Source: VRUE01 sp963805455 (GTDB taxonomy: Bacteria > Actinomycetota > Thermoleophilia > Solirubrobacterales > 70-9). Taken from it: 64,000 nt of DNA. Every line of letters starts with the position of its first letter. Position 1 is the stretch's first letter. Positions 25,060 to 35,600 of the stretch are shown piece by piece. A program made the translations under genes and the position numbers. The notes under the pieces are model-generated. The model had not been told where the DNA came from. It ran no database searches and saw nothing but the letters and a program-made list of their open reading frames with translations. The stretch is taken from positions 62,001-126,000 of the forward strand of contig CAWDUJ010000010.1 in assembly GCA_963805455.1 (NCBI GenBank), given 5' to 3'.

Positions 25060-25074
25060 GCGCGGAGGGCGAAA

Positions 25075-25323
25075 TTGTCTTCAAGTGAGCGAGAGTCCGT
25101 GAAGCCTGAGTCGTATGAGGGCGCGGTCGAGCGCCTTGAGCAGATCATCGACAGGCTCGATTCCGGCCAGGCCGGCCTGCGCGAGACGCTCGAGTTGTGC
25201 CGCGAAGGCCGCGAGCTGGTCTCCTACTGCGCCGATGAGCTGGATGCGGTCGGCGAGGGGTTGAAGGAGCTCCGCCTCGACGAGCTCGCCGCCAAGCTCG
25301 AGCCGCCGGCCGAGGCCGATTAG
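25075..25323 (+). CDS. xseB: Exodeoxyribonuclease VII small subunit
   Basis: 82 residues, typical length. Two-helix coiled-coil protein: SYEGAVERLEQIIDRLDSGQAGLRETLELCREGREL. The family needs several copies per XseA. TTG 25075 is chosen because GGAGGG lies 5 bases upstream; a GTG at 25099 is the alternative and would drop the first 8 residues. Adjacent to xseA on the same transcript. Confidence 0.92.
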   Translation: MSSSERESVKPESYEGAVERLEQIIDRLDSGQAGLRETLELCREGRELVSYCADELDAVGEGLKELRLDELAAKLEPPAEAD

Positions 25324-25356
25324 TTTTCGCCCGCGCCGCGGTCCTATTCGTTGATG

Positions 25357-25830
25357 TCAGCTCAGACCCGGGTGGACCCCGCTGCCGATTCCCTGCTCGT
25401 CGACGACCTTCTGCAGGAGGGCTACGAGGCGGGTGCGGTCGGCGACGCTCAGGCCCCTCATCAGATCCTCTTCGTGCTCGAGCGCGATCTTCCGCCCGCG
25501 GGCGAGGAGGCGGCGGCCGGCAGCCGTCAGATAGAGGGCGTGGACCCTGCGGTCACTGGGATGGGGGCGGCGCTCGATCAACCCCCGCGCCTCGAGCTCG
25601 TCGACGATCGCGACCATCCGGCTCGGAGGGGCACCGATCGCCTCCGCGATCGCCTGCTGGGAGCGCCCCTCGACCGCGTCGACCATGTTCATCACCCGGA
25701 ACTGCGGCGGTTGGAGGTCGATCTCGGCGATTCGCCGGGCGAAGCGCTGCGAGGCGTGGATCCCGACCTGGGAGAGGAGAAAGGCGACCGAGGACGGGGC
25801 ATGGTCGCCGGCGAGCGTTTTGTCACCCAT
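25357..25830 (-). CDS. MarR-family transcriptional regulator
   Basis: 157 residues. Winged helix: PQFRVMNMVDAVEGRSQQAIAEAIGAPPSRMVAIVDELEARGLIERRPHPSDRRVHALYLTAAG, with the conserved DRR of the MarR wing. Divergent from an MMPL exporter across a very AT-rich 98-base gap, the usual arrangement for a repressor of a drug or lipid exporter. Acts in the cytoplasm as a dimer; ligand unknown. Whether the regulated exporter is still functional is open, because its gene carries a frameshift. Confidence 0.88.
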   Translation of the reverse strand: MGDKTLAGDHAPSSVAFLLSQVGIHASQRFARRIAEIDLQPPQFRVMNMVDAVEGRSQQAIAEAIGAPPSRMVAIVDELEARGLIERRPHPSDRRVHALYLTAAGRRLLARGRKIALEHEEDLMRGLSVADRTRLVALLQKVVDEQGIGSGVHPGLS

Positions 25831-25854
25831 GTCGCGAAGAGTACACCGAGTTAA

Positions 25855-25883
25855 TTACATTTCCTAATCATTATTGCTATACA
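25855..25883 (+). promoter_or_regulatory. Putative promoter of the MMPL exporter
   Basis: In the AT-rich gap, TTACAT (25855-25860) and TATACA (25878-25883) are spaced by exactly 17 bases. A ribosome site AAAGGA (25915-25920) then precedes ATG 25929. The interval is a likely MarR binding region, although no clean palindrome was found. Confidence 0.4.
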
Positions 25884-25928
25884 TCTTTTTCCCCATGAAC
25901 GACTTCCCCGCTTGAAAGGACCAGTTGC

Positions 25929-28086
25929 ATGACTCGTCAGCTCACCCGTCTCGCAGACTTCACCTATCGCCGCCGCGGCACCGTGGTGCTCGCCTGGATC
26001 GGCGCGATGATCGTCCTGATCGGTCTCGGCTCCGCACTCAAGGGTGAGTACGAAGCCGACTACAACACACCCGGCTCCGAGTCGAAGGCGGCCAGCGATC
26101 TGACAGAACGCAAGTTCGGCGGCTACAGCGGCCAGGAAGTCTACGTCGTCTGGAAGGACCCGAACGGCGCCGACAGCCCCGCCGCGACGAAGCGCGTGAA
26201 CGCCTTCCTCGCCGAAGCCGAAGACGTCAATCACATCGATCCGGCGACCAAGACCCGCATTTCCGATGACGGGACGATCGCGACGACGACGCTGCCGATG
26301 ACCGTCCCCGGCTGGGAGATTACGAAGGAAGAGGGCGAACAGCTGGTCGACGCTGCCGAACGCAACAGCGGCGGCGGTCTTGAGATCAAGCTCGGCGGGG
26401 ACCCGATCTACCGCGCCCAGGAAGGGGCCAGCCCCGAGGGGTACGGCTTCCTCGGGGCGGCGATCGTCCTCCTGATCGCCTTCGGATCATTGGTCGCCGT
26501 GGGCCTGCCGCTGGCGATCGCCCTGGTCGGCCTCGGGATCACCTCCGGCGGCCTGATTCTGTTGCTGGCCAACGTCGTCAACGTCCCCGACTGGACGACC
26601 GCGGTCTCCGGGCTGATCGGGATCGGGGTCGGAATCGACTACTCGCTCCTCGTCCTGACCCGGTTCAGGGCCGCTCTGCACGACGGCAAGGACCGCCACG
26701 ACGCGGTGGTCGAGGCGATCACCACCGCTGGGCGCAGCGTGATCATCGCCGGCTGCACGGTCGTTGTTGCCGTCCTCGGGCTGTTCCTGACCGGGCTCAC
26801 CTACATGTACGGGGTGGCGCTCTCGGCCTCGCTGGCGGTGCTCGTCGTGATGCTCGCCTCGATCACCCTGCTGCCCGCCCTGCTCTCCTACCTCGGCCCG
26901 AGGGTCGACCGGCTGCGGGTCCCGTTCCTCGGCCGTGCCCAGAGGACGGAAGGCACCGAGCAGTCACTCGCCTGGCGCTGGAGCCACGTCGTCCAGACGG
27001 CATCCGTGGACGGCGGCGATCGCGGCGACGGTCCTGCTGCTGGCGCTGGCGGCGCCGGCGCTCGGGATGCGGCTCGGGTTCCCCGATGCCGGCAACGACC
27101 CGCCGGACACGATGACCCGCCAGGCCTACGACCTGATCTCCGAAGGGTTCGGGCCGGGCACCAACGGCCCGCTGGTGATCGCGGCCGAACTCCCCTCCCC
27201 GAGCGCAAAGGGGGACATCAACGCCCTGGCCGACGAGCTGCGCGGCGAAGAGGGAGTCGACTTCGTCACCGCCCCCCGCTTCAACCAGGCCGGAGACGCG
27301 GCGTTGATCACCGTGGTCCCGACGACCTCGCCTCAGGACGCGGCGACCCGCGACCTGGTCAAGCACCTGCGCGGGACCGTCCTGCCCGAAGCCCTCGACG
27401 GCACCGGGATCACCGCCCAGGTCGGCGGCGTGACCGCGGCGCTCGAGGACCAGAGCGTCTACATGGTCGACCGCATGCCGCTGTTCATCGCCGGCGTGGT
27501 CGGGCTCTCGTTCCTGTTGCTCCTGATCGCCTTCCACGCACCGCTGATCTCGCTCAAGGCGGCGGTGATGAACCTGCTCTCGGTCAGCGCCGCCTATGGC
27601 GTGATGACCCTGGTGGCGAAGGGCGGCGCGGTCGGCGGGCTGATCGGGATCGACCACGAGGTCCCGATCGCGCCGTTCATGCCGGTGATGATGTTCGCGA
27701 TCCTGTTCGGGCTCTCGATGGACTACGAGGTATTCCTGGTCTCGCGGATCCGAGAGGAGTACCTCAAGGACGGCGACAACACCAGGGCGGTGGCCGCGGG
27801 CCTGGCGAAAACGGCCCGCGTGATCACGGCGGCGGCGGCGATCATGGTCGTCGTCTTCCTCGCCTTCGTCGCCTCGCCGGAAGTGTTCCTGAAGCTATTC
27901 GGAATCGGGCTCGCGGTGGCGATCTTCCTCGACGCCACCGTGGTCCGGATGGTCCTGGTCCCAGCGGTGATGCAGCTGCTTGGGAACCGCAACTGGTGGA
28001 TCCCGGCCTGGCTCGAGCGACGGCTGCCGCGACTCGACGTCGAGAACGTCGAGAACGTTGCGCTCGGTGCCGAGGGGAGGTCCTAG
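25929..28086 (+). pseudogene. MMPL/RND-family exporter, frameshifted near 26996
   Basis: Two frames together give one complete MMPL transporter of about 718 residues, if one base is removed near 26995-26997. Part 1 (25929-about 26995): an N-terminal helix, an extracytoplasmic domain, five membrane helices and the motif GIGVGIDYSLLVLTRFR. Part 2 (about 26997-28086) resumes at RHPWTAAIAATVLLLALAAPAL, the sixth-seventh helix region, and continues through the second half with LFGLSMDYEVFLVSRIREEY. The total length is a multiple of three after removing one base. The extra A in CCAGACGG could be a sequencing error or a true inactivating mutation. Such pumps export lipids or drugs using the proton gradient. 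Confidence 0.85.
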
Positions 28087-28169
28087 CCCGATGGCCCGAT
28101 TGGTGCCCGCCTGACCCAGCGGGCCGGCAGACGGCCACGACAGCCCGTGGCCTCTGCCAACCTGTGGCG

Positions 28170-29237
28170 ATGAGCGTCACCCGGACGGCAGACGAGGCGG
28201 CATTCCGCCGCCTGGTCGAGCCTCACCGGGCCGAGCTCCACTCCCACTGCTACCGGATGCTGGGCTCGGTCCACGACGCCGAGGATGCGCTCCAGGAGGC
28301 ATTTCTCCGCGCCTGGCGCGCACTCGACCAGTTCGAGGGGCGCAGCTCGCTGCGCTCCTGGCTCTACCGGATCGCCACCAACACCTGCCTCGACACGATC
28401 GCCCGGCGCCCAAAGCGGGTGCTCCCCGCCGAGTACCCGGCCGCCGATCCCGCCGGGGTCATCGGCGAGCCGCTGATCGAGTCGACCTGGATCGAGCCCT
28501 ACGCGGATGAAGCGTTCGAGGTCGCCGACGGCCGCGCCGCTCCCGAGGCCCGCTACGAACAGCGCGAGGCGGTCGAGCTCGCGTTCATCGCCGCCCTTCA
28601 GCACCTGCCGGCGACCCAGCGCGCGGTTCTGATCCTCCGCGACGTGCTCGGCTTCTCGGCGAAGGAGGCGGCCGAGGTGCTCGAGACGACCACGGCCTCG
28701 GTCAACAGCGCCTTGCAGAGAGCCCGCGAGACGGTCGAGCGCCGCCTTCCGGAGCGCAGCCAGCAGGTGACGCTGCGGGAGCTCGGAGACGCCGAGGTCC
28801 GGGAGCTGGTCGAAAGCTACATCGCCGCCTGGGAACGCCAGGACGTCGAGGCGGTCGTCTCGATGCTGAGTGAGGACGCGGCGTTTGCGATGCCGCCTCT
28901 GCGCAGCTGGTTCCGGGGCCGCGAGGCGATCACGGCCTTCCTTCGCCGCCAGCCCCTCTCCGGTGACTGGCGCTGGCGGGCGGTGCGCTCTCGCGCCAAC
29001 GGACAGGAGGCGCTCGGCTTCTACACGTGGTCTCCGGAGGCCCAGGCCTACCAGCGCTTCGCCCTCAACGTCCTCACCCTCGGCGACCGCGAGATCGTCG
29101 CGGTCGACGCCTTTCTGACCCGCACGATCGTCGATCCCGACCCCGAGGTCCTGGCCCGACTCCCCGAGCATCCCTTCGACCCGCGCCGGGTCGAGGTCGC
29201 CTTCGAGCTCCTCGGCCTGCCGAAGGAGCTGCGCTGA
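28170..29237 (+). CDS. ECF-type sigma factor with C-terminal SnoaL-like domain (SigG/SigJ-like)
   Basis: 355 residues from ATG 28170. Region 2 is FRRLVEPHRAELHSHCYRMLGSVHDAEDALQEAFLRAWRAL; region 4 is LPATQRAVLILRDVLGFSAKEAAEVLETTTASVNSALQRARETV. An NTF2/SnoaL-like domain follows (about 215-340, ESYIAAWERQDVEAVVSMLSEDAAFAMPPL), which in the SigG/SigJ-type ECF groups probably controls activity in place of an anti-sigma factor. The frame happens to join that of the MMPL first half, giving one 1102-codon open frame that is not a real fusion. The TGA is immediately followed by the addA stop (TGATCA). Confidence 0.9.
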   Translation: MSVTRTADEAAFRRLVEPHRAELHSHCYRMLGSVHDAEDALQEAFLRAWRALDQFEGRSSLRSWLYRIATNTCLDTIARRPKRVLPAEYPAADPAGVIGEPLIESTWIEPYADEAFEVADGRAAPEARYEQREAVELAFIAALQHLPATQRAVLILRDVLGFSAKEAAEVLETTTASVNSALQRARETVERRLPERSQQVTLRELGDAEVRELVESYIAAWERQDVEAVVSMLSEDAAFAMPPLRSWFRGREAITAFLRRQPLSGDWRWRAVRSRANGQEALGFYTWSPEAQAYQRFALNVLTLGDREIVAVDAFLTRTIVDPDPEVLARLPEHPFDPRRVEVAFELLGLPKELR

Positions 29238-32200
29238 TCAGGCGGCCTGCCTGACCCTTCCGATCGCGCCCTCGAGCCGCTCGCGGCCCGCTGCGACCTC
29301 GTCGCCGTCGAGCGTTGCGGTTACGGGCTCCCCGGGCCGCTCGAGGAATACGTAGGCGACCTCGACCTCGGTCGAGCCGGTCGCCTCGCTGACCGCGAGA
29401 GCATAGATGTCGCGTTGGATCCCGTAGCGCCCGTACAGCTCGCGCGGCTCGTGGCCACCGAGGCGGTCGGTCTTGAAGTCGACGATCAACGGCGCCCTGT
29501 CGGCGTCCTCGACCAGGAGGTCGATCGAGCCGCGAAGGACGGTCCCGGCGACCTCGAGCAGGATCGGGACCTCCGACCTCGTCCTCGAGCCCTGGACCCG
29601 CTCCCTGAAGAGCTCCGAGCCGAGCCAGGCGCGGACGGGCTCCAGGAGGCCAGCGGAATCCTCCGGCTCGACCCCGGCGGCGAGGGCGAAGCGCTCGACG
29701 ATCTCCGACGGCGGCTCGCTCCACCCGTTCGCCTGGCTCCACTCGAGCAGGGAGTGGGCGGCGGTGCCCCAGGCGGCCCCCGCCTCCGCCCTCGGCGCCG
29801 GCTGCTCCTCGCCGGAGGGGTCGTTTGCAATCGGCCGCAGGGGCGGGTGGCCCTCGACCGCGGCGATTGCCGAGTAGGAGAGCGGCCAGTTCGGCGGTTC
29901 AGCCGGAGTCGGGACGAGCAGCGGCGCCGGGCCGGCGCCGGGGTTCGCGTCGGGATCCTCGCCCCGGCTCGAGCGCACCAGCTCGGCGACCCGCTCGGGC
30001 GAGGCGAGATTGACCCGGACCGCGATCTGCGACGACTCGAAGTCGGCGTCGAGGCCCTCCCGCGGCCGCGGCGCCGGCACGGTGACGGAGGAGCCCTCGA
30101 CGCGGTCGAGGTCGAGGGCGGCGGCGATCCGCTCGATCACCGGGGTCCCCGGTTTCACCTCGCTCGGCGGTTTCTCCTTGATCACGCCGCTGAGGATCAG
30201 CCGCTCCTGGGCGCGGGTGGCGGCGACGTGGAAGAGGCGGAGCTCCTCCTCGGCCTCTCGCGCCTGCGCCTCCTCCCAGAGGTCGTCGTAGTCGTAGAGG
30301 TCGATTCCCGCCGCGCCCAGCCGCCGCAGCCGCAGCCCGACCCGGGGGCTCGCCGCCTCACGGCCGATCAGGAACGGGGGCGCCCAGCTGCGGAGCAGGC
30401 GCCGGGCGAGCTGGGGGATCGCGACGACCCCGAACTCGAGCCCCTTGGCGCTGTGGACGGTCATGATCCTGACTCCGTCGTGGCCCTCGATCGCGGTCGC
30501 CGCCGCGGCGTCGACGTCGGCGGCGGCGCGCGCCGCGAGGAAGTCGAGGAAGCCCCGCAGGTCGCGGCCCTCGGCCGCCTCGTACTCGGCCGCGAGCCGC
30601 ATCAGCTTGCGGATGTTGGCGAAACGAGCTTCGCCCGAGGGCTTCATCAGGACCGCGAGGTCGTATCCGGTCGAGGTGACGGCAGCGTCGATCAGCTCCG
30701 CCAGCGGCAGCACCGGGGCCCGGGAGCGGAGCTCCGCCAGGTCCGCCGCGAAGGCGCCGAGCAGCTCGCGGTCGGCCCCGTCGATTCGATTGAGGATCTC
30801 TGGGTCATCCAGCTCGACCTCGCGGCTTCCGACCAGGTGTTCGATCGCCGGCCAGACCGGGCGGCGGCGCCCGGCGCCGGCGCGCAGCAGCCAGAGCGTG
30901 TCGGGGCTGACCCCACCCGCGGGCGAGGCCAGCGCCCCGAACAGCGCCCTGTCGTCGAGCGGGTTCGCGATCGTGCCCAGCAGCGCGCAGACGTCGCTGA
31001 CCTGCTGCTGGGACCAGTAGCCGCGGCCGCCGACGACGTAGGGCCGGAGCCCGGCGCGCTCGAGCGAGTCCTCGTAGGCGTCGAGGTGGGTGAAGGCGCG
31101 CAGGAGGACGACCATCTCGCCACGGGGGACGCCGCCGTCGGCGAGCTCGCGAAGGCGCGAGGAGACGAAACGGGCCTCGGCGAGCTGGTTCGCCGGAGTC
31201 CGGGCGTCGGTCGCCGGCCGGAGGTCGACTCCCGGCTCGTCCCAACCCTTCTCGGCGGTCATCAGCAGCTCGACCACTGGCCCCTCGTCGAGAGGGGCAG
31301 GCGGATCCGGCAGCGCTCCGACCCGAAGCGGCCGGTACTCGGAGCCGAGCAGGTGCCCGCCGATCTCGTTGACGGCGCCGATCACCTCGGGGCGGGAGCG
31401 GAAATTCCCGCTCAGGTCGATCGCCAGCGAGCCCGCCTCCTCCTCGACCCGGCGGCGCTGCTCGCGAAAGACCTCGAGGTCGGCGTGGCGGAACCCGTAG
31501 ATCGACTGCAGCTCGTCGCCGACCATCATCACCTCGGTCGCCGGCCCCCGCAGGGCCTCGATCAGGCGCAGCTGGGAGCGGTTGGTGTCCTGGAACTCGT
31601 CGATCAGCAGGTGGGTGAAGCGGGCGCTGTATTCAGCGCCGAGATCGGTTTCCACGAGGAGCCGGGTGGCGAGGATCTGGAGGTCCTCGAAGTCGAGTCC
31701 CGCTCGCCGCTCCTTCGCCGCGGCGAACCGCTTCGTGAAGATTCCGAGGAGGGTCCCGACGTGGGCGTAGACGACGCCGCCCTCGCCGGCCTCGGCGACG
31801 GTGGCGACCGCGGCATCGATCGCCTCGCGGTAGCCGGCCAGCGCCTGGCCGCCCTTCTTGCCGGTCTGCAGGGCGCTCATCAGGTCGAGGGATGGCGGCT
31901 CGGTGGAGCCGGAGAGGGTCTCGATCGCCCGCGCGACGGTCGCGTGGTGCTCGCTCTCCGGCTTCAGGTCGGGGAGCGCCGCCTCGGCGGCTGCGAGCGC
32001 CCCCCGGATCGCGCCGGCGACGTCGCTCTCGGGCGCATCCGGGAGGACCGGCTTGGCCAGCCCGCGGCTGCGGAGCTCGGCGTGGACCGCGATCACGATC
32101 CCGCGCAGGCCGGCGACGTCGTAGCTGGCGACGGTCTGCTCCCGCTCGGGGTCGCCGGCCGCGAGGAACTCCTCGAGCGCGTCTTCGAAGGCCTCGTCGG

Positions 32201-32600
32201 CGACGCGGTCGGACTCGGCCGCGTCCAGGACCCGGAATCGGGGGTCGATCCCGACCGCGACCGGGTGCGAGGCGAGGATCCGGTTGCAGAAGCCATGGAT
32301 CGTCATCACCCAGGCGCTGCCGAGGCCGTCGAGAAGTTCCCGCGCCCGCTCCGAGCCGGTGTCGGCCCTGACCTCGATCGCCGCCCGGATCCGTTGCCGG
32401 AGCTCGGCCGCGGCCTTGTCGGTGAAGGTGAAGGCGAGGACCGAGTCGGGAGCGATCCCCTCGTCGAAGACCAGCCGGCAGTAGCGGTCGACCATGACGC
32501 CCGTCTTGCCGGTCCCGGCGCCGGCCTCGACGAGGACGTCGGCGCCGGCGGCGGCGATCGCCTTGGCCTGCTCGGGGGTCGGACACCGCTCCGCGCTCAT
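29238..32600 (-). CDS. addA: AddA-like helicase-nuclease (UvrD/RecB family)
   Basis: 1120 residues. Superfamily-1A helicase motifs: Walker A VEAGAGTGKTGVM near 27; AFTFTDKAAAELRQRI; DEFQDTNRSQ (Walker B) near 335; GDELQSIYGFR; and near 800 VRIMTVHSAKGLEF and VAATRAQERLIL. The C-terminal RecB-type nuclease has AAHSLLEW (His), LRGSIDLLVED (Asp) and PLIVDFKTD (Asp-x-Lys), so it looks active. With AddB it resects double-strand breaks for recombination. ATG overlaps the addB stop (ATGA). It converges with the sigma factor without any gap. Confidence 0.9.
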   Translation of the reverse strand: MSAERCPTPEQAKAIAAAGADVLVEAGAGTGKTGVMVDRYCRLVFDEGIAPDSVLAFTFTDKAAAELRQRIRAAIEVRADTGSERARELLDGLGSAWVMTIHGFCNRILASHPVAVGIDPRFRVLDAAESDRVADEAFEDALEEFLAAGDPEREQTVASYDVAGLRGIVIAVHAELRSRGLAKPVLPDAPESDVAGAIRGALAAAEAALPDLKPESEHHATVARAIETLSGSTEPPSLDLMSALQTGKKGGQALAGYREAIDAAVATVAEAGEGGVVYAHVGTLLGIFTKRFAAAKERRAGLDFEDLQILATRLLVETDLGAEYSARFTHLLIDEFQDTNRSQLRLIEALRGPATEVMMVGDELQSIYGFRHADLEVFREQRRRVEEEAGSLAIDLSGNFRSRPEVIGAVNEIGGHLLGSEYRPLRVGALPDPPAPLDEGPVVELLMTAEKGWDEPGVDLRPATDARTPANQLAEARFVSSRLRELADGGVPRGEMVVLLRAFTHLDAYEDSLERAGLRPYVVGGRGYWSQQQVSDVCALLGTIANPLDDRALFGALASPAGGVSPDTLWLLRAGAGRRRPVWPAIEHLVGSREVELDDPEILNRIDGADRELLGAFAADLAELRSRAPVLPLAELIDAAVTSTGYDLAVLMKPSGEARFANIRKLMRLAAEYEAAEGRDLRGFLDFLAARAAADVDAAAATAIEGHDGVRIMTVHSAKGLEFGVVAIPQLARRLLRSWAPPFLIGREAASPRVGLRLRRLGAAGIDLYDYDDLWEEAQAREAEEELRLFHVAATRAQERLILSGVIKEKPPSEVKPGTPVIERIAAALDLDRVEGSSVTVPAPRPREGLDADFESSQIAVRVNLASPERVAELVRSSRGEDPDANPGAGPAPLLVPTPAEPPNWPLSYSAIAAVEGHPPLRPIANDPSGEEQPAPRAEAGAAWGTAAHSLLEWSQANGWSEPPSEIVERFALAAGVEPEDSAGLLEPVRAWLGSELFRERVQGSRTRSEVPILLEVAGTVLRGSIDLLVEDADRAPLIVDFKTDRLGGHEPRELYGRYGIQRDIYALAVSEATGSTEVEVAYVFLERPGEPVTATLDGDEVAAGRERLEGAIGRVRQAA

Positions 32601-35600
32601 TCCTCGTCCTCATCGTCGCGCGGCTCCTCGGGGGCGCGATCGCGACGGCAGATCGGCGCGAAGTCGCAATAGGCGGGGCAGATGCCGTGGCCGCGCAGAC
32701 CCTCCTTCGGTCCCGGGTCTCGCCGGATATCGCCCGCCCGCATTCTCGCGACGATCGCTCCCGCGCGGGCACGGGAGTCGGCGATCAGCTCCTCGAAGTC
32801 CGCCTCGCCGACAAGGTCATTGCGTACCAGTTGGTAGGGAAGGTCGGGCTCGGCGTCGGCGAGCACGACCCCGCGCGGGCGACGAGATGAGGTGCCGCGC
32901 AGCGGGTGATAGAGGCCGCCGACCGTCTCCGCGCCCCAGAGCTCGGCGACGGCTATCAGGTAGAGCTGGAGCTGCAGCTTCGCCTTCTCCTCGAGTTTCG
33001 CCAGCGGCGTCACCGAGCCCGAGAGCTTGTAGTCGAGAACGAGCGCGCGCCCGTCGGGGGCCCGGTCGACCCGGTCGATCGCCCCGTGCAGGCCCCAGCC
33101 GTCGATTTCCAGCGCCGGGCGCTCCCGCTCCTCCTCCCTCCTCCTCCTCCTCCTCCTCCTCCTCCTCCTCGCCGAACCCGGCCTCGAGCAGCCAGGGCTC
33201 GAACGGGCCACCGCTGCGCTCCGCCTCTTCGCCGAGGAAGCGGTCGAGGAGGGCCTCGACCCGCCGCACCATCGCCCGCTCGGAGGGGCGCTCGCCGAGC
33301 CCGCGCTCGGCCGCGACCTCGGTGACGATCTCGCGGCCGCGGGCGACCCAGAGCCCGAGCGAGTCGGGCCGGGGCTGGGCGTCGCCGCCGGGGCGCTCCC
33401 GGTAGAGGCGGAAGAGCGACCTGTGCATCAGGTCGCCCTGGGCCAGGGGGTCGGGATCGGGGTCGAGGTCCTGGGGGTTGAGCTCGTGGTCGACGAACCA
33501 GCGGTAGGAGCATTCGTCGAACCTCTCGAGCGTCGTGCCGCCGTGGGCCGAGACCGATTCGAGCATCTCGAGGACGGTGGGATTCGATAGTGGCCCCGGC
33601 GCCCTGGTTGCCGCCTCGACCGCGCGCGAGCGGGCGAGCTCTGCGGCCAGCCGCCGAGAAACCTCCTCCGGGGCCGCGGCGATCGCGAGCAACCCGTCTG
33701 CGTCCGCGGCGGGCCCCCGGGCTGCGACCGCTCGTGCCAGCTCCTTTTCGGATGGGGAGTCGCCGGGTCGGTAGACGACCTGGGCGAGGTCGCGGCCACG
33801 GGTCAGCTCGACCTCGACGGGGTCCGGTCGCACCTCGCCCGGCGGCGGGTCGAGCAGGCGCCGGACCTGGTCGAGCAGAGGCGAGCGGGCCTCGGCGACC
33901 CCGTTCTCGTCGCTGTCGCGGTAGGAGAGGAGGAGGCGGCGGCGGGGAAGGGCGAGGCAGGCCGCGAACAGGTAGCGCTCCTCGGCGTCGGTGTCGCGCC
34001 GCGGCTGGAGGCCGAGCGAGCCGCGCTGGGCCTCGGAGAGGAACGGGTCGGAGCGACCGTCGCGGCGGGGGAACTCGCCGTCCTGCAGGGAGCCGACGAT
34101 GACGTGGTCGAAACGCGCCGCCCGCAGGCGGTAGGGGTCGGCGATCCGCACCCTGCCCTGGGCGGGGCCGCGCCAGACCCGGACCTCGAGCTCGCCGATG
34201 ACCCGGGCGAGCGCTTCGGGGGCGGGGGCCAGCTCGCCGAGCTCGGCCCGCTCGGCGAGGGCGCTCGCGATCACGGCCGCCGCCGATTGCTCGAGGTCCG
34301 ACCCGCGGGCGGCGATCGCCGCCGCCGCTCGCGCGACCTCGGCGGCGAGGTCCCCCGGCCTGGCGGCCGTCTCCCGGGCCCTGGCGAGATCGCCCGGCGG
34401 GTCCCCGAACCGCTCTTCCCAGAGCTCGATCGCGGCGTTCGCGCTCTGCACTCGGCCCCTGCGGAGCGAGCGCTCGAAGGAGTCGACGACCCCTGGGGTG
34501 ACGCCGGCGGCCAGCCGCAGGTAGCGGAGCAGGTCGGCGGAGCGGGCCGAGCCGACGATCGTCTCCAGCATCGCGATCAGCCCGCCTCCGACCGCGGTCG
34601 CGGCGACCGGGACCTCGGCCTCGAGGGCGACCGGCACCCCGTAGGACTCGAGCACGGAGGACAGCAGCGGCCCCCGCCGCTGGGGATCGCGGAGGACGAT
34701 TGCGATCTCGCTCGGGTCGGAGCCGTCGGCGAGCAGGCGGACGACCTCGGCGCTGATCGCCTCGGCCTCTCCGCGCTCGCCCGCCGAGCGGAGGAAGACG
34801 AGGCTGCCGTCGGGCGCCATCCGCTCCGGCTCGACCGCGCTGAAGTTCCGCTCGAGGCTGAAGAGGAGGGGTGAGGGGGTGTTGTCGGGGTCGGCGGCGG
34901 TCACGGTCTCCGATTCGACGCCGATCCCGCGCAGATCCTCCAGCAGCGCCGGCCTGGCCGCGAGCGCGAGGTTGTCGTCCTCATAGGGGAGGGCGACGGT
35001 GACCTCGGTCGCCGCGACGAGGGCACGAACCAGGTCGAGCTGGTTCGGGGTGAGATCGTCGAGCCCGTAGAGGAAGACCGGCCGATCGCTCCAGAAGGCG
35101 CCGGACTCGGCCAGCAGCCGGATCGCCTCGCGGGCGATGCCGTAGCTGTCGACCATCCCTAGGCGGTCGCGGACCTCGGCGTAGCCACCGAAGAGAGCGG
35201 CGACGTCGGCGAGGTAGGCGGATCCCTCGAGGGTCCCCGCCGCGGCTTCGACATCGGCGGGCTCGAGCCCGGCGCCCTGGAGGTCGTCGAGCAGACGGGC
35301 GAAGGCCCGCGGGAACCCGGGACGGCTGGCGGAGCGCCCGAGCGGGCCCAGGGCCCGGTGGCGCTCCGCGATCGCCGTCGAGATCGCGCCCAGGCGCTGG
35401 GCCGGGGTCAGCTCGGCGCCGGGGGGCGCCCCGGCGGCGGTCGCAACGGTGTTGAACAGGCCGCCGAAGGTCATCACCGAGGCGCCGAGGATCGCGCCCT
35501 CCTCACAGAGCTCGCGCTCGAAGCTGTAGACGTCGTCGACGGTCGGGACGACCAGCACCGGATCGCGCTCCAGGACGTCGATCAGCGCGCGCCTGACGAG

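Noticed and set aside
25929..29237. A single 1102-codon frame joining MMPL and sigma factor
   Set aside because: The middle is an out-of-frame reading of the second half of the transporter; the two ends share the frame by chance after the one-base shift.
32570..32600. addA (and the gene at 36816-37208) also start MSAER, like the micro-ORFs
   Set aside because: The similarity ends after five residues and the downstream SVHIWFF core is absent, so it is probably coincidence of codon bias at starts.
29415..32672. A 1085-codon open frame on the plus strand opposite addA
   Set aside because: It is the complement of a strongly conserved helicase-nuclease; high-GC codon use keeps the reverse frame open. 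Its composition (Arg, Gly, Asp, Val, Leu) has no domain.
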